Source: Rutstroemia sp. NJR-2017a BVV2 (Eukaryota > Ascomycota > Leotiomycetes > Helotiales > Rutstroemiaceae). Taken from it: DNA of 64,000 nucleotides. The position numbers were made by a program, and so were the translations under genes. Below are positions 34,790 to 45,704 of this stretch, piece by piece (position 1 is the stretch's first letter; each line of letters starts with the position of its first letter). The notes beneath the pieces were generated by a model. That model was given only the letters and a program-made list of their open reading frames with translations. It had not been told where the DNA came from and made no database searches. The stretch is from contig NJPS01000056.1 in the NCBI GenBank assembly GCA_002946415.1, forward strand, positions 124,001 to 188,000, written 5' to 3'.

Positions 34790-36206
34790 ATGGCCACGTT
34801 TGATATGGATGTGGATTTCAGTGAGAGTCGAGCAGTGAAGATCAATGTTATCGCGTGGGTGTTTACTGGGACGGCCATTGCGACTGTTTTCTTGAAGTTG
34901 TTTGCTCGTGCGCAAATCGTGAAGAAATTTGATTGGGATGACTTCTTCATTTTTTTATCACTGGTGCGTACATGATAACATCGCTCAGATGTTCATGACT
35001 GATTTATTCGCAGGGATTTAGTATTATCGCTGCGGCATTCGTATCATATTCGGTCACACTTGGTCTGGGTCGACACACCGCAGCAGTACTTGCTGACCAT
35101 GGAGAAGCAAGATTGGTGAAAACCGCTATGTGGCAGATTCTGGGATATCGTATGTACTGCTTTGGCTCACCAAAATCAGAAATCCTAAGCTAACGTCCAC
35201 AGCGTTCAATATTGGTCAGTTCCAAAAACTCTAGGTGGAGGATTCTCCGAACTAACATGAACATCTAGGTTCATTCAGTTTCCCAAATATATCCATCGCT
35301 ATTCTTCTCAACAATCTCCTCGATCCGAACCCGCTTCGCAAGCGTCTTCTTTTCGGCATGGTTATATTACAGGTCATTTTTGCGATTATATCGGTCTTCA
35401 TAATATTTCTGCAGTGTACTCCCACCCAAGCACTCTGGAATCCTTCCATTCCAGGCAAATGTTGGGATGCTGCGGTTTTCAACGACTATTCTTACTGGGT
35501 CAGTGCCTACACGACAATGACTGATATCATTCTCGCCATCGTCCCAATCAAAGTGTTCTGGAAACTCCAAATGCGATTTTCGACTAGACTGGGTCTCTGC
35601 ATAATGATGGGATTGACCTTGTTGTCAGCGATTGTGACGCTGATCAAGGCGACCTACTTGCATCTTTTCACAGACCGCACTGACCCTTGTTAGTATCCCG
35701 TCCACCCAGTTATTAGGGCTAGTATCTAACTTGCAATAGTGTACAACGTTGTGCCATTGGTCCTCTGGGGACTGTAAGTAACTGCCTCTTCTTACTCTCT
35801 ATTTGGGCCACTATTCCCCATGCCTTTTATAGTTCGTATTCTAACACCAACTCATAGGATCGAGCAAAATGTTGTGATAATTGCAGCTTGCATTCCTACA
35901 CTTCGCCCATTCTTCCATAAGGCTTTCGGGTCCAAATCTTCACTCAGTGGTACGGGTCCATCGGCCACTCGTTCGGGATCAGGCTTCAAGCTCACCTCTA
36001 ACCTCACCACAAACAACGGTGTCAAGCGACTTCCATCCGAAGCAGATCTACACTTCGGCGAGATGGACAATAAGGGGCAGGATGACACAGAAAGCCACAG
36101 TAGCCAGCAGGGAATTTGGCGGACAACGGAGGTCAACGTGGAGAGCGATAGTGTAAGAGATTTAGAGAGTGGTCCAGTGCCCAAGGCTGGATTACACAAC
36201 GACTAA
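34790..36206 (+). CDS. PTH11-like integral membrane protein (fungal rhodopsin-type 7-TM domain), 374 aa
   Basis: Six exons: 34790-34963, 35014-35149, 35203-35214, 35269-35688, 35740-35773 and 35858-36206. The third is a 12-nt microexon (reads PFNI) between two normal introns; it is needed to keep the frame and the family motif. Hydrophobic helices are spaced as in the family. Landmarks are the DWDDFFIFLS strip at the end of helix 2, the ALWNPSIPGKCWD extracellular loop with conserved Trp and Cys, the helix with YWVSAYTTMTDIILAIVPI, and the IEQNVVIIAACIPTLRPFF ending. A Ser-rich cytoplasmic tail of about 85 residues follows. There is no N-terminal CFEM domain. PTH11 relatives are proposed surface sensors in plant-associated fungi; ligand and coupling are unknown. 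Five introns in 1.4 kb is intron-dense for this window. Confidence 0.88.
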
Positions 36207-36308
36207 GGACTTTGTTGCTATGCAATGAGGGCTATGAAAACCACGGAGATGTGGGAGAAATAAACCGTCTCCGAGTAGAATATAAATTATCTCAGTTTAC
36301 TTAATGAT

Positions 36309-36926
36309 ATATGTGTTCCGGTCCGTACGTAAATTTCCTCATTTCATGAATGGACTAGTCTATTGACCAATAGACTGGATTTACAGCTGGACTAGTCTAT
36401 TGGCCAATGGACTTAGTTCTGTCGTTAATACCCTAAGGTGGGTAGTATCCACTATACAAATATATAGTTAATAATCCTTCTTACCTCTTTCTTATTCCTA
36501 TACTACACTACTTAACCAGTACTATAGTCATTACTATGCCTCCCTATAAATAAAGGTTTAATTTTTCTGTGTGTTGCCACTAAAAATTTAACCTTTATTC
36601 CAGGGGAGGGATAGTATGACCTCGCCGGCGCCCCCCCTCCTCCCTCCAGATCATCGATAGCTTCCCTAGGGGGGTTAAAAATGAGTTTATGGATATAATC
36701 CTAGACAAGAAATATGATGATTATAGATAACTAGTTAGTATATCCTTATTTCCTGAGAAAGTACTGATGCCAATAAATATTAGCGATAGTAAGGTGGTAG
36801 AGGAGGCTGAGGAGCCCAGGAAAAGTAAGCGACAGTATACCAGTAGAGATATAAATTGAAAGTGTTGATATATGAACATAGTCCATTCATGAATCGACAA
36901 ATTGGCGTACGGACCGGAACATATGT
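36309..36926. mobile_element. TIR element, Tc1/mariner-like non-autonomous (about 620 bp)
   Basis: The ends are inverted: TTCCGGTCCGTACG at 36315-36328 matches the complement of the right end near 36906-36919. A further matched block, CATGAATGGACTA, sits inward on both sides. Just inside the left TIR are two copies of a 20-bp palindrome-like unit (around 36356-36375 and 36394-36413, core CTATTGRCCAAT), likely transposase-binding sites. The inside is AT-rich with many stop codons. A stretch near 36765-36860 could be a decayed C-terminus of a transposase. The flanking TA suggests, but does not prove, a Tc1/mariner target. No intact ORF. Confidence 0.7.
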
Positions 36927-37276
36927 ATTATATAAAAATTTGAAGTTCTAATAGTCCTGCAGCAAGCAATATAGGGGTCAAGTGACCTCCGAGCCATATA
37001 ACAGTGATCCTTGGCGACCAAGCCCGTTGTCACCTTGTATCTCCAACGGGTTGTATAATCGATAACACTTGGTATTCTGCTATCCCAATAATTTCAGCTT
37101 CCTTACATATAAAATGACTAGTTTGAGATTGGGATGTAGACTATTACTATATAGTTGTGGACCGAGGGGTTGATGTAAGACATTGGGATGCAGATGCCGT
37201 GAGGTGTGATAGTTTATTTCCCAGAGTGTATAGTGTTTTGTACAAGGAGATCAATTTTTCGCAGAATACTTTAGTC

Positions 37277-39425
37277 CTACGAGATAGTTATTACGTACAT
37301 TCCCCCTGCCAAATTCTTGACACTAATAATCGACTCATTGGTGACATCAATCTCGGTTGTCCCATTGGAGCCATCTAATGATAACTTCGTCCAAGATAGT
37401 GCAACCGGCAATTCAATGTCCCCCGATGATCCTTCAGGCGTCTCGAACACCCCTAGAAAAGCACAACTAGTATTTTGCCAGCTAACAGAGAAATTGCCCA
37501 GTGGAGTTTGATACCCCGACTTAAGACTCTCAAGTCCACCAAGAGCAGGTGCGATCTTCCACGTCTGTCCCACCGCGGTGGCGAGTTGAAGTCCGGCACC
37601 CAAGAATGACAAGCTTGATGTTGGACCAGTTGCCCAGCCATGCGCATGGCTAACTCGTGGATCATTTCGGTAAGCCGGATAGGCCAAGCTACCATCATTC
37701 GAGTAGCCTTCAATAAAAGTCGAGTTTGTCATGCGTGGATCGTCGAGCATGAAGTCTGCCCACATCATTTCAATCAATTCTACTGCACGGTCGGCCCTTC
37801 CAACTTTGTAGTGAGCCTGAATCTCAAATCCTGACACGAAAGGCGAGATGGTAACACCACCCTCAGGTGCAGGCGCGCCGTATGGCCGAATCCAACGTCC
37901 TTCCAGAGAGTCACTAATGGCCGCAGCGCGAGTTCCGTTAGCAACGCCGGAGAGGACTGCCCATGCATTTCCATCTTGGGGATGCAAGACTTTCTGGGTG
38001 TCATTATCCCAGTAAAGTTTCGTCTCGTCATCCCAGAGAAGTGCATTAGCAGCAGGCGGAATGCCATCTGCAGAAGTAGCCCAACCCGTGGAGTTGCTCG
38101 TATCGTTCATGATTGATGCTAGAGTGATGGCATTCTGAAGCGTGAAGTAAAGTATAGAATTGGCCTGAAGATATATTAGCACGCTCGAGCATGTGAACAG
38201 AAAGCATTCTCTGGTGTAGGTAGTGCTCAGCATGACGCGGAAAATATTCTACTTACCTCGATGTTGTGCCCGCCCATGCCCACTCGTAGCCAGTCAGCCG
38301 AAGAAGTAACATTTGCTAAGCCGGTGGAGTCAATGAATTGAAGTACATAATTGACGCCAAGCTTATATTGATCCCAATACGATGATAAATAGTCCAGATC
38401 GCCAGTAAATAGGTAATAGTCGTAGATGTCGTTGAGGGTGTGGCAGTGATATGTAAAACTCCATAAAAATACGGTTGTATTACTCATGCTGCCAATAAAT
38501 TCGTTGAAAGGCGAGCCGGCATATGGAAGTCGTCCATCGGCTTGTTGAAGGCGCATCAACGAGTCAATCCCGTTGCGAATAGGATCAAGGCTATTCGTTG
38601 AGACGAAAATTGATGGGCCAGAAATAGCAATGTCGCCAGGCCACACCAATCTGTCTCTCTTACCTCCATCTACTAAAACCGAAGTGCCGTCTGGATCATG
38701 GTCAGCTCGCATCTGTACGTCACTTCGACTGACTCACTGGAGATGGTGTAATTGTATTCCCAGCCGGCAAGCGGCAAGCCCAAAGAGTTGCCTGTGGTAG
38801 GATCCACCGAACACAGCTGGTTCGTGTAGGCTCCTGCGTACCACACACGGTTCAACTTTTCGCTGCTACTGTGAAAATATCCAGTGTATGCAGCAGCATC
38901 TTCCATTTCAGGCGAGGCGATCCAATGCACCGTCAGGTTGGATATTGCCACAGTGCCAGTCGCATTGTGCACAACCGTCATGTATCGGAAGCCACCACGC
39001 TGATGTGCTTTATCGGCTTCGTGCAGGCCTGCCGTAGTCAAATTAAACCACAAAGGTAGATCTAGACCTTCGTCCTGAGTAGCATCACATGTTTCGGCAC
39101 TAATCCACAAGCTGCTTTCGGTAAAAGTGAATCCAATTGCTTCATCGTTGCCCTCCAGCGTGTCGACATGAAAACTGACTGTACCCGCGATGTTTTTTCC
39201 AAAGTCTAGAGTCACATATGACCCTTCTCCATGAAATATTGTCGATGATTGGCAAGTTGAGTCAATGAGATTTTCGGCATCTTCGACCTGACCGCCTGTG
39301 TGAAGGATAGAAGCAGGGCTCAGCGTCCTTGACGACGGTGCTAAGATGTAATCACCATACTTCGTGCCAGCCGAAACGAACCCAACAAGGGCCGCCTGGG
39401 CATGTAGGATTGTTCTCAGTCTCAT
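37277..39425 (-). CDS. Alpha-L-rhamnosidase-like glycoside hydrolase (GH78), 669 aa
   Basis: Exons on the minus strand are 39425-38738, 38690-38257 and 38164-37277 (introns 47 and 92 bp). A signal peptide (RTILHAQAALVGFVSAG) starts the protein. The N-terminal beta-sandwich contains FGKNIAGTVSFHVD. The (alpha/alpha)6 catalytic domain begins at the first splice join and carries DGGKRDRLVWPGD, where GH78 enzymes keep their acidic catalytic residues. Next come ADWLRVGMGGHNIE and the SHAHGWATGPTS motif before the C-terminal beta domain. Secreted GH78 enzymes remove terminal rhamnose from pectin (rhamnogalacturonan) and plant glycosides. N-glycosylation sequons are frequent. This fits the plant-associated theme of cutinase and PTH11-like protein. 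Confidence 0.9.
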
Positions 39426-42407
39426 GGTTGGCAGGTGGCTCGTCGGATTCTTTCAAGAACAATGGTTCCTTCATAGTCTAGGTATGACAAGCAGGTATAT
39501 ATATACCATAATTGATGTCCAAGACTTTTATGGTGATGGCTGGTATGATCCGGGGTAGTTTCTACCGAGCATCGATGAACGTACAAGGGAATCCGCTACC
39601 ACAGGTAGACTGATTGGACTGCGTGATCGAGGGGAATCTGGGGAAACATGCAAGGTGTGTGATTGGAGTGGAGCCCTAGTGCGGGGGGTTGCCCGTTCAA
39701 CTCCAGGCTCGCTTGCGCTCTGGTAGAGCCGGGTCCCCCACAGAATCCGAGGCTGGTTCGTTTTGTACTCCACATGATAACTTGTTTCGTGATACTAACT
39801 CGAATCTGCGATGGGCGCAGTTTGTTTACCGAAGTACATTTGGTGCTGGCCTTTAGACCGATATGCCCGAGAGGGGTCCATACAAGTATAAGCCAACACT
39901 AAGGAAGACTTTCGACCCACTGCATGAGGAGGTGGCATATGGGTGGTTCAATGTTTGTGGACGTGGAGATGCATGACGTATCTGTCAAGAAAGTCAAGAA
40001 ACTTAGAATCATGAAAACCGTGCAGTATTTTTCAGTTGCGGGGTAACCTTGTACTAAGTTTCTGTCGGTAAGTAATCATGAAGAGCAAAATCATGGTACT
40101 CGAGTAAGTCTGCCGTACTGACCTAATTAAGCCTCGGGAAACATCAGACCGAAGCAATAAAAACCATCATAGATCGCTTCTAGAAAGTATGCACAACAAC
40201 GAATAAGTTTACTATGTTCTAGAAGTCGCGGTTCATGATAGCTGCAACACCCAACTACACTCCCGTGGCACCATAGGATCGGATTGAGTTTTCTACCAAT
40301 GTATTTATCAATCTCGCACTGCCAAGGCGGGGCACATCCAGATGTGCTTGCAGAAATACTCCGATACCGTGGATGCCTTCCAGAGGTAAGCAAAAGTTCT
40401 CGTGCAGCTGGGAAAGAGAGGTTGTGGTTAGCTTATGTGTGTATTTTATCTCAAGTCTCGTTTCGCTGAAGTTTTAGCCGTTAAATTTACTGTTGCTGAC
40501 AACGGACTGTGTGATGCCAATGCATATTTCTCCGCCTATGATTTCAAAAACCGCCATGTCAGCGGCAGATTCTCTTCTGAGCCGGTTTCGCACTTCCATG
40601 GGTTGCATGAAATCGATTCCATATTCTAGAAGAGCTTGGTAGATATCGATGTTGTGATATCGCAGCGACGTGGATGAAGTTGTGGGAGAGCGAGAAAGCT
40701 TAGCACAAAAAACATATGCCACAACAAGCGCTGCATCTGCAGGCGAGCTGGCGCTGAGCAAGCAGGATTGCTGATTCGACAAACTAAGAATTATACTGGG
40801 TGACAATTCAGCTACAACGAACGACTCGGATGTCTTCACATTCCGTCACTTGACGAATAGTGGTGCAGGTCGTTCTCTTCCTTCTTCTACATCTAATTCT
40901 CGGCTTGAGCCGGACTAGAATCTGGCCCTTTTCGGTCATCTTCTTATGAGAGGTCACTGTAGCCATTTCTGTATTAGAATTGCAACGACGATCAAGCAAA
41001 TCATGAATTTCATCCTTGGACATCTTGAAGAATTGCCGACCGCTCATGAGTTTCTCTGCAAGTTGTCCATTTTTCGCCAGATAGCCAGCATCATCCATAA
41101 TATCGAGATCAATGGAGGAACTGTTGCGATCCCTCGAGATGTACGTCATCTTGCTAGTACATCTTCGAACATGTTTCCAACTGCATACCTTGCTTGTCTG
41201 ATTTGGCCAGTTATTCAACAGAGAACAAATCAAAGTAAGAAGTCCAGATCCGGAGGCAAAAGTACATGAAAGTCCCATGAACCGCTATTTAGGCTTCATC
41301 GCGGACTTCGAGGCACAAAATGTCATATCTTCAAACCGTTAGTCCTATAGACCAATGATTTTTGACTTATGTCTGATCAAAAATACTCTACCTTCAACAG
41401 ACTGACAAATTTATCTTAGAGTCTTATTTAGATTTCGCAATGGATATTTTCATTGGATTATCCTAGAAGTCAACGTCGTTATCATTGCAAGTTCATTTCT
41501 AATGCTCAGTTCAATTTTCCTCGACCGACGCGACTCCGACCCATTATTCACAGTATTCGATTGATTTTTTGGTTACCACATGCCGGTCCTGGAAGTCTTT
41601 CGAATAGTGTACAATCCAACAAAGGGCTATCACGGGACGAAAGCAGGAGTGACTGGATAGAATTGAAGCGCCGCAGCGAGACATGTAATAGCACCAACCG
41701 ACTCAGATACCCAATATAGGACAATAATTCATGTGAAAAAGACTTTCCAGTCTTCATCAAAGTGAAGGGAAGTGCTGCGATAAGTATATGTTGCATGCAG
41801 TCTGGGTGCTCGACCATTGCGGTTGACAAACGAGTTCTTTGGCTTTACTTATTGCTTGCTGCTTTCACATATACACAACTTTTGCTGAAACATTCAGAGT
41901 TTAATCGAAAATAGTATAAGAACGGGCCGATACCTGATAAATTATGGAGGTGCCTCCTAGTACGGCAATATATAACCGGAGATTGTTACATGGCCAGACT
42001 TTCAGGTAGAGCACTGCGCCGTACCTCAGGTATCTTTAACCAATTAGAACCACTGGTACAACCGCACTTAATGTTGCATTTTGTATTTTGTATCAGAAGA
42101 AAGACGAGCCGACTTACCTTTTGCTACGCCGCGTCCGCAAGAAATTTTCATTGCGGATCTCAATGCACGTTGGGCGCTCACGGCGCTCTACCTATTGGCT
42201 CGCTGGTATAACATCAACCCCACGTTGTAAGCATTCTCAACTCGGAAATGCTATACGTGTACTCTCAATTCCCAACCTAGAAAAAGGTACATTGCCATCC
42301 GATCCATATTTACTCTTGTATTTATGACCCATTCACGACATCCTTCATTATTCTCTAATCTAGTCAATTCGTAGCTCTTGAAATTTAGTCCACTTCCTCG
42401 ACTAGCA
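39426..42407. other. Long intergenic stretch, about 3 kb
   Basis: Apart from one weak ORF (annotated separately) I see no gene. A compact GC-rich foldback lies at about 39680-39741 (GGGGG ... GGCTC ... GAGCC ... CCCCC); it is not a tRNA. The region 41300-42400 is AT-rich with no domain-bearing ORF. The right end is the aminotransferase promoter. Confidence 0.45.
40808..41278 (-). CDS. Weak hypothetical ORF, 156 aa
   Basis: This is an ATG-start ORF with a mildly hydrophobic beginning (SGLLTLICSLL), a charged middle (YLAKNGQLAEKLMSGRQ) and a very basic end (RIRCRRRKR). It overlaps a second minus ORF at 40474-40839 in another frame, but I found no phase-consistent intron joining them. No known domain. 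It may be a real small gene or chance. Confidence 0.25.
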   Translation of the reverse strand: MGLSCTFASGSGLLTLICSLLNNWPNQTSKVCSWKHVRRCTSKMTYISRDRNSSSIDLDIMDDAGYLAKNGQLAEKLMSGRQFFKMSKDEIHDLLDRRCNSNTEMATVTSHKKMTEKGQILVRLKPRIRCRRRKRTTCTTIRQVTECEDIRVVRCS

Positions 42408-44050
42408 ATGGCCAACGAAAGCGACTTGCAGCTCCGCGGCTTATCAGCCAGGTCCCGTCTCAAAGTTGCTGCATTCATACCAGCTCTCAAGCATGTCAAT
42501 CAAAACTTCGTTATCGGCGAAACTGTCGATGTGGATATGGCGTTGGGTGAGAACTGGTTGATACGAAAACCGCTGATTGACATATTCAAGAAAGCCATGG
42601 AGGATTGGAATGGAGAGGTGAGCTCAGAAACAGTCTCATATTGTGCACATCACCAAAAGTTACTTTTTAGTTGAACGTTGAATACATGTTCTCGAGAGAT
42701 CTCCCTTCTTCTACCTTTCACAATATTGAAGGTCGGCTAATATTAATACAGAACCTCAGCTACCCAATAGGAATGGGAGGACCAGAGCAGCTTCTATCCG
42801 CCGCGTCAAATTTCTTCAACACGTTCTTCAACCCTGGTATATCTATCATGCCAGAGCACGTGGTCACGTTTACAGGGGCAAGTACTGCTCTAGACAGTGT
42901 ACTCTACGCGGTCTGTGACGAAGGAGACAGTATTATCATACCCTCTCCTTTTTGGGGTGAGTACATCGATACTGCCACTTTTCTCCCATACTTGGCTAAT
43001 CTGATACCGCCCCCAACCAAATTTTCGGAAATTGACAGTATCCAGGTGGCTACGTACCCTACACCAAATTCCGTGTCAACGTCAACATAGTAACCACCGC
43101 ATCTCTCCCGTGGACTTCCGCTCTTCACATCATCGAGAGTATTCGAACTGCCTACGAAAACGCTCCAGAGCCTGAACGCATCAAAGCTCTTTTAATGACC
43201 AACCCACATAATCCCATCGGATGCTGCTATCCCGAATCTATTCTTCGAGAACTTATGGCCTTCTGCGAAGAAAAAGAAATCCATTATATCTCTGACGAGA
43301 TCTTCGCCATGACTGCATTTAGCGACAAAGAAGAAGAGAAGTTCATTTCCGCCCTTTCGCTTGTGAACACGAATGAGGCGAGTGCGATAAGTCCCAGTCG
43401 GGTACATGTTCTTTACAGTTTGAGTAAAGATTTCGGGGCTGCGGGTTTGAGAATGGTAAGTTAGGTTCAGAAAAGCTGACGCTTCGCCAACCAATTCAGC
43501 GAAGAAGGAACTCAACTCTCCAACAAGTAGTTCAAACCTGGAGCTTATATATTCATATATGGAAATCACGATAACCTCCGCTAACCCACCGCAGGGCTTT
43601 CTCATCTCCCCCCGGAACCGTGCCCTCCTCTCGGCCAGCCTCCTAGCGAATTACATGCAAATCTCCACCGCTTCCTCCCTCCTCACGGTATCCCTTTTCA
43701 CATCCCCCCAGCTTCCCTCTCTCCTCCAAAGCCTCAAATCCCGTCTGATAAACAACCATTCACTCCTAACTTCCTCGTTCGAGAAATGGAATATCAAGTA
43801 CCTCCCCACCACAGCCGGTTTCCACGTTTTCGCGAAACTGGCCCCGGATGCAAAGACGTGGGAGGATGAGAAGGACGTGGTTGATAGGCTGCTGGAGAGT
43901 GGGGTGTTTGTTGTTGCGGGGAAGGGATTTGGTGGGGTACATGGGGAGGTAGGTTGGATTAGGGTGGCGTTTTCAGTGGAAGAGTCGTTGTTGAGGGAGG
44001 GCTTGAGGCGGATGGGAAAGGTTTTGGGGTTAGAGAAGGATATGGTTTGA
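42408..44050 (+). CDS. PLP-dependent class I/II aminotransferase, ACC-synthase-like, 426 (or 453) aa
   Basis: Exons: 42408-42617, then 42752-42956 (or 42671-42956), 43046-43455 and 43595-44050. Two acceptors for intron 1 both keep the frame: one at 42670 (53-bp intron) adds 27 residues, one at 42751 (134 bp) joins WNGE to NLSYPIGMGG, which matches the family better. Landmarks are FTGASTALDSVL, IIPSPFWGGY across the second join, TNPHNPIG, SDEIFA, and the PLP-lysine strip SLSKDFGAAGLRMG. A C-terminal small domain follows, with VAGKGFGGVHGEVGWIRVAF carrying the substrate-carboxylate Arg. Fold-type I PLP enzymes of this group include ACC synthases and aminotransferases; substrate is not predictable. 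Introns 1 and 3 (139 bp) are long for this genome. Confidence 0.88.
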
Positions 44051-44888
44051 TGATCGAGAAAAGCCAAAATCACTGTTAGTTGACCACGTCTATTAAGCAG
44101 TATTCCATTCTCGTTAAATAGATTGTTGATCTAGGAATACTCCATGAAATGTATATCAACTATTTCCCGTCAAGATCAGCTGTGGCCCTGTGGGCCAAGA
44201 GCCGTCGTAGAAGGAAAAAATTTACAAGGCAAGCAAGGCCATCCAATCAACCCGCCAGATACGTTGGTAGGAGATATATTTGCTACTCTAATGACTCAGG
44301 TCTACAATCGACAGTAGGAATATCATAGCTATACTAAAGCTATATTTAAGACATGTATTCCTAGACACGAGCCTTGCTGGAGAAGCTCCGGAGTATGCTG
44401 CGTAGCTGAAGAATTAATATTTGGATATTTCAACTGAAAATTTCGTTTTGAGGTGATTGGGAGCGAGTGGAAAGAAAGATAAGACTTTTGGGGCGTTGAA
44501 GCTTGTAGAAATTCTGGAGATATCGTAAAAGATCCAATGCAGAATTCTACGAATCAAAACCAAGTAGACATAGGACACAGCTAGTGTGCTCCTCTCAAGA
44601 AGATGGTGTGCACCTGAAACTCAAGTCTCACCTCATCCACATTCATGGACTTATATTTCTAACATGTTGGTAACTTGGCTCCTAACGTTATTAGTATTTG
44701 GGTGTATTTCGGTACCAACGAAAGGTATGCACTACGCCACCGGGTAATTTCACAGATGTTGGCAAGCAAAATTGTCTATTCTGCTTGAACTTCCGGATCA
44801 CCCTCCAAATTTTACAAAACAGTATCTGAGAGGCAACTATTCATCAAGCTCATATCTTACGAGCTATCAAGCCATTCCCGAGACAATG
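44051..44888. other. Intergenic, AT-rich
   Basis: About 840 bp lie between the aminotransferase and the SDR pseudogene. I see no supportable feature. Confidence 0.55.
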
Positions 44889-45665
44889 GGTGCTATCAGA
44901 TTGGAAGGTGGAGTTGCAGTCATTACCAGGGTCAGTACTATTCAATCCAGAATCGACTAATAATATGTTTATACTGAAATATATATCAGGCTAGCTCTAG
45001 ATTGGCAAAGAAACCGCGTTTACATTTGCTGAGGCTGGAGTTTCCTCCATTGTGTTCGGCGATATCAGTGAAGCAAACATCGCTGCTGCTGCCGAGGGGA
45101 GCAAGAAGTACGCTACAGATGCGAAGTACCAGGCTCTTGCCATTACGCTCGATGTTACGAATGTAGAAAGTGTGAGGTCTCTTGTCAATACAACCGTCGA
45201 AAGCTTTGGCAGAATCGACTATCTTGTCAACAGCGCTGGTGTAAGTACGACAGCTTGTCTTTTCAATGTGAACTCTTGCTTCTTCTTGATACTGACCTAC
45301 ATTTTCAGATCGATGTCAATGCATATGTTCCATACAACGATAGCAGCGTGACTACCTATGACAAAGTGATGAATGCCAATGCAAGAGGTACTTATCTCGT
45401 GTCTCGAGCTGTCTGCAAGTAGATGGAATCGCAAGAACCTCGATCTATTCCCATAACCAGAGGACGAGAAAGAAATTTGGGGGGCGGATCAATTGTCAAT
45501 GTGGGATCAGCACTTTCTTTCGGCGCTGTTCCATACAAAGTCGGATATGTTGCCTCTAAGCATGCTTTATTGGGTATCACGAAAGCTTCGGGTAGGTTCA
45601 ATCAATTCTCCGTGTTACCTACTTCAGTCGATCCTATACTGAATCCTACGATAGCTGTAGAAAAC

Positions 45666-45704
45666 GGGCCTCTAGGTATCCGCATCAATCTCGTGTGCCC
45701 CAGC
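45666..45704 (+). repeat. 39-bp direct repeat, left copy
   Basis: These 39 bp of SDR coding sequence (13 codons, encoding GPLGIRINLVCPS) are identical to 48783-48821. They mark the left border of the inserted DNA. The bases on either side of the two copies differ. Confidence 0.93.

Noticed and set aside
39660..39745. tRNA-like GC-rich stretch with a B-box-like GTTCAACTCC
   Set aside because: No A box at the right distance, and no acceptor stem or anticodon arm can be folded on either strand. The pairing seen is a simple nested hairpin.
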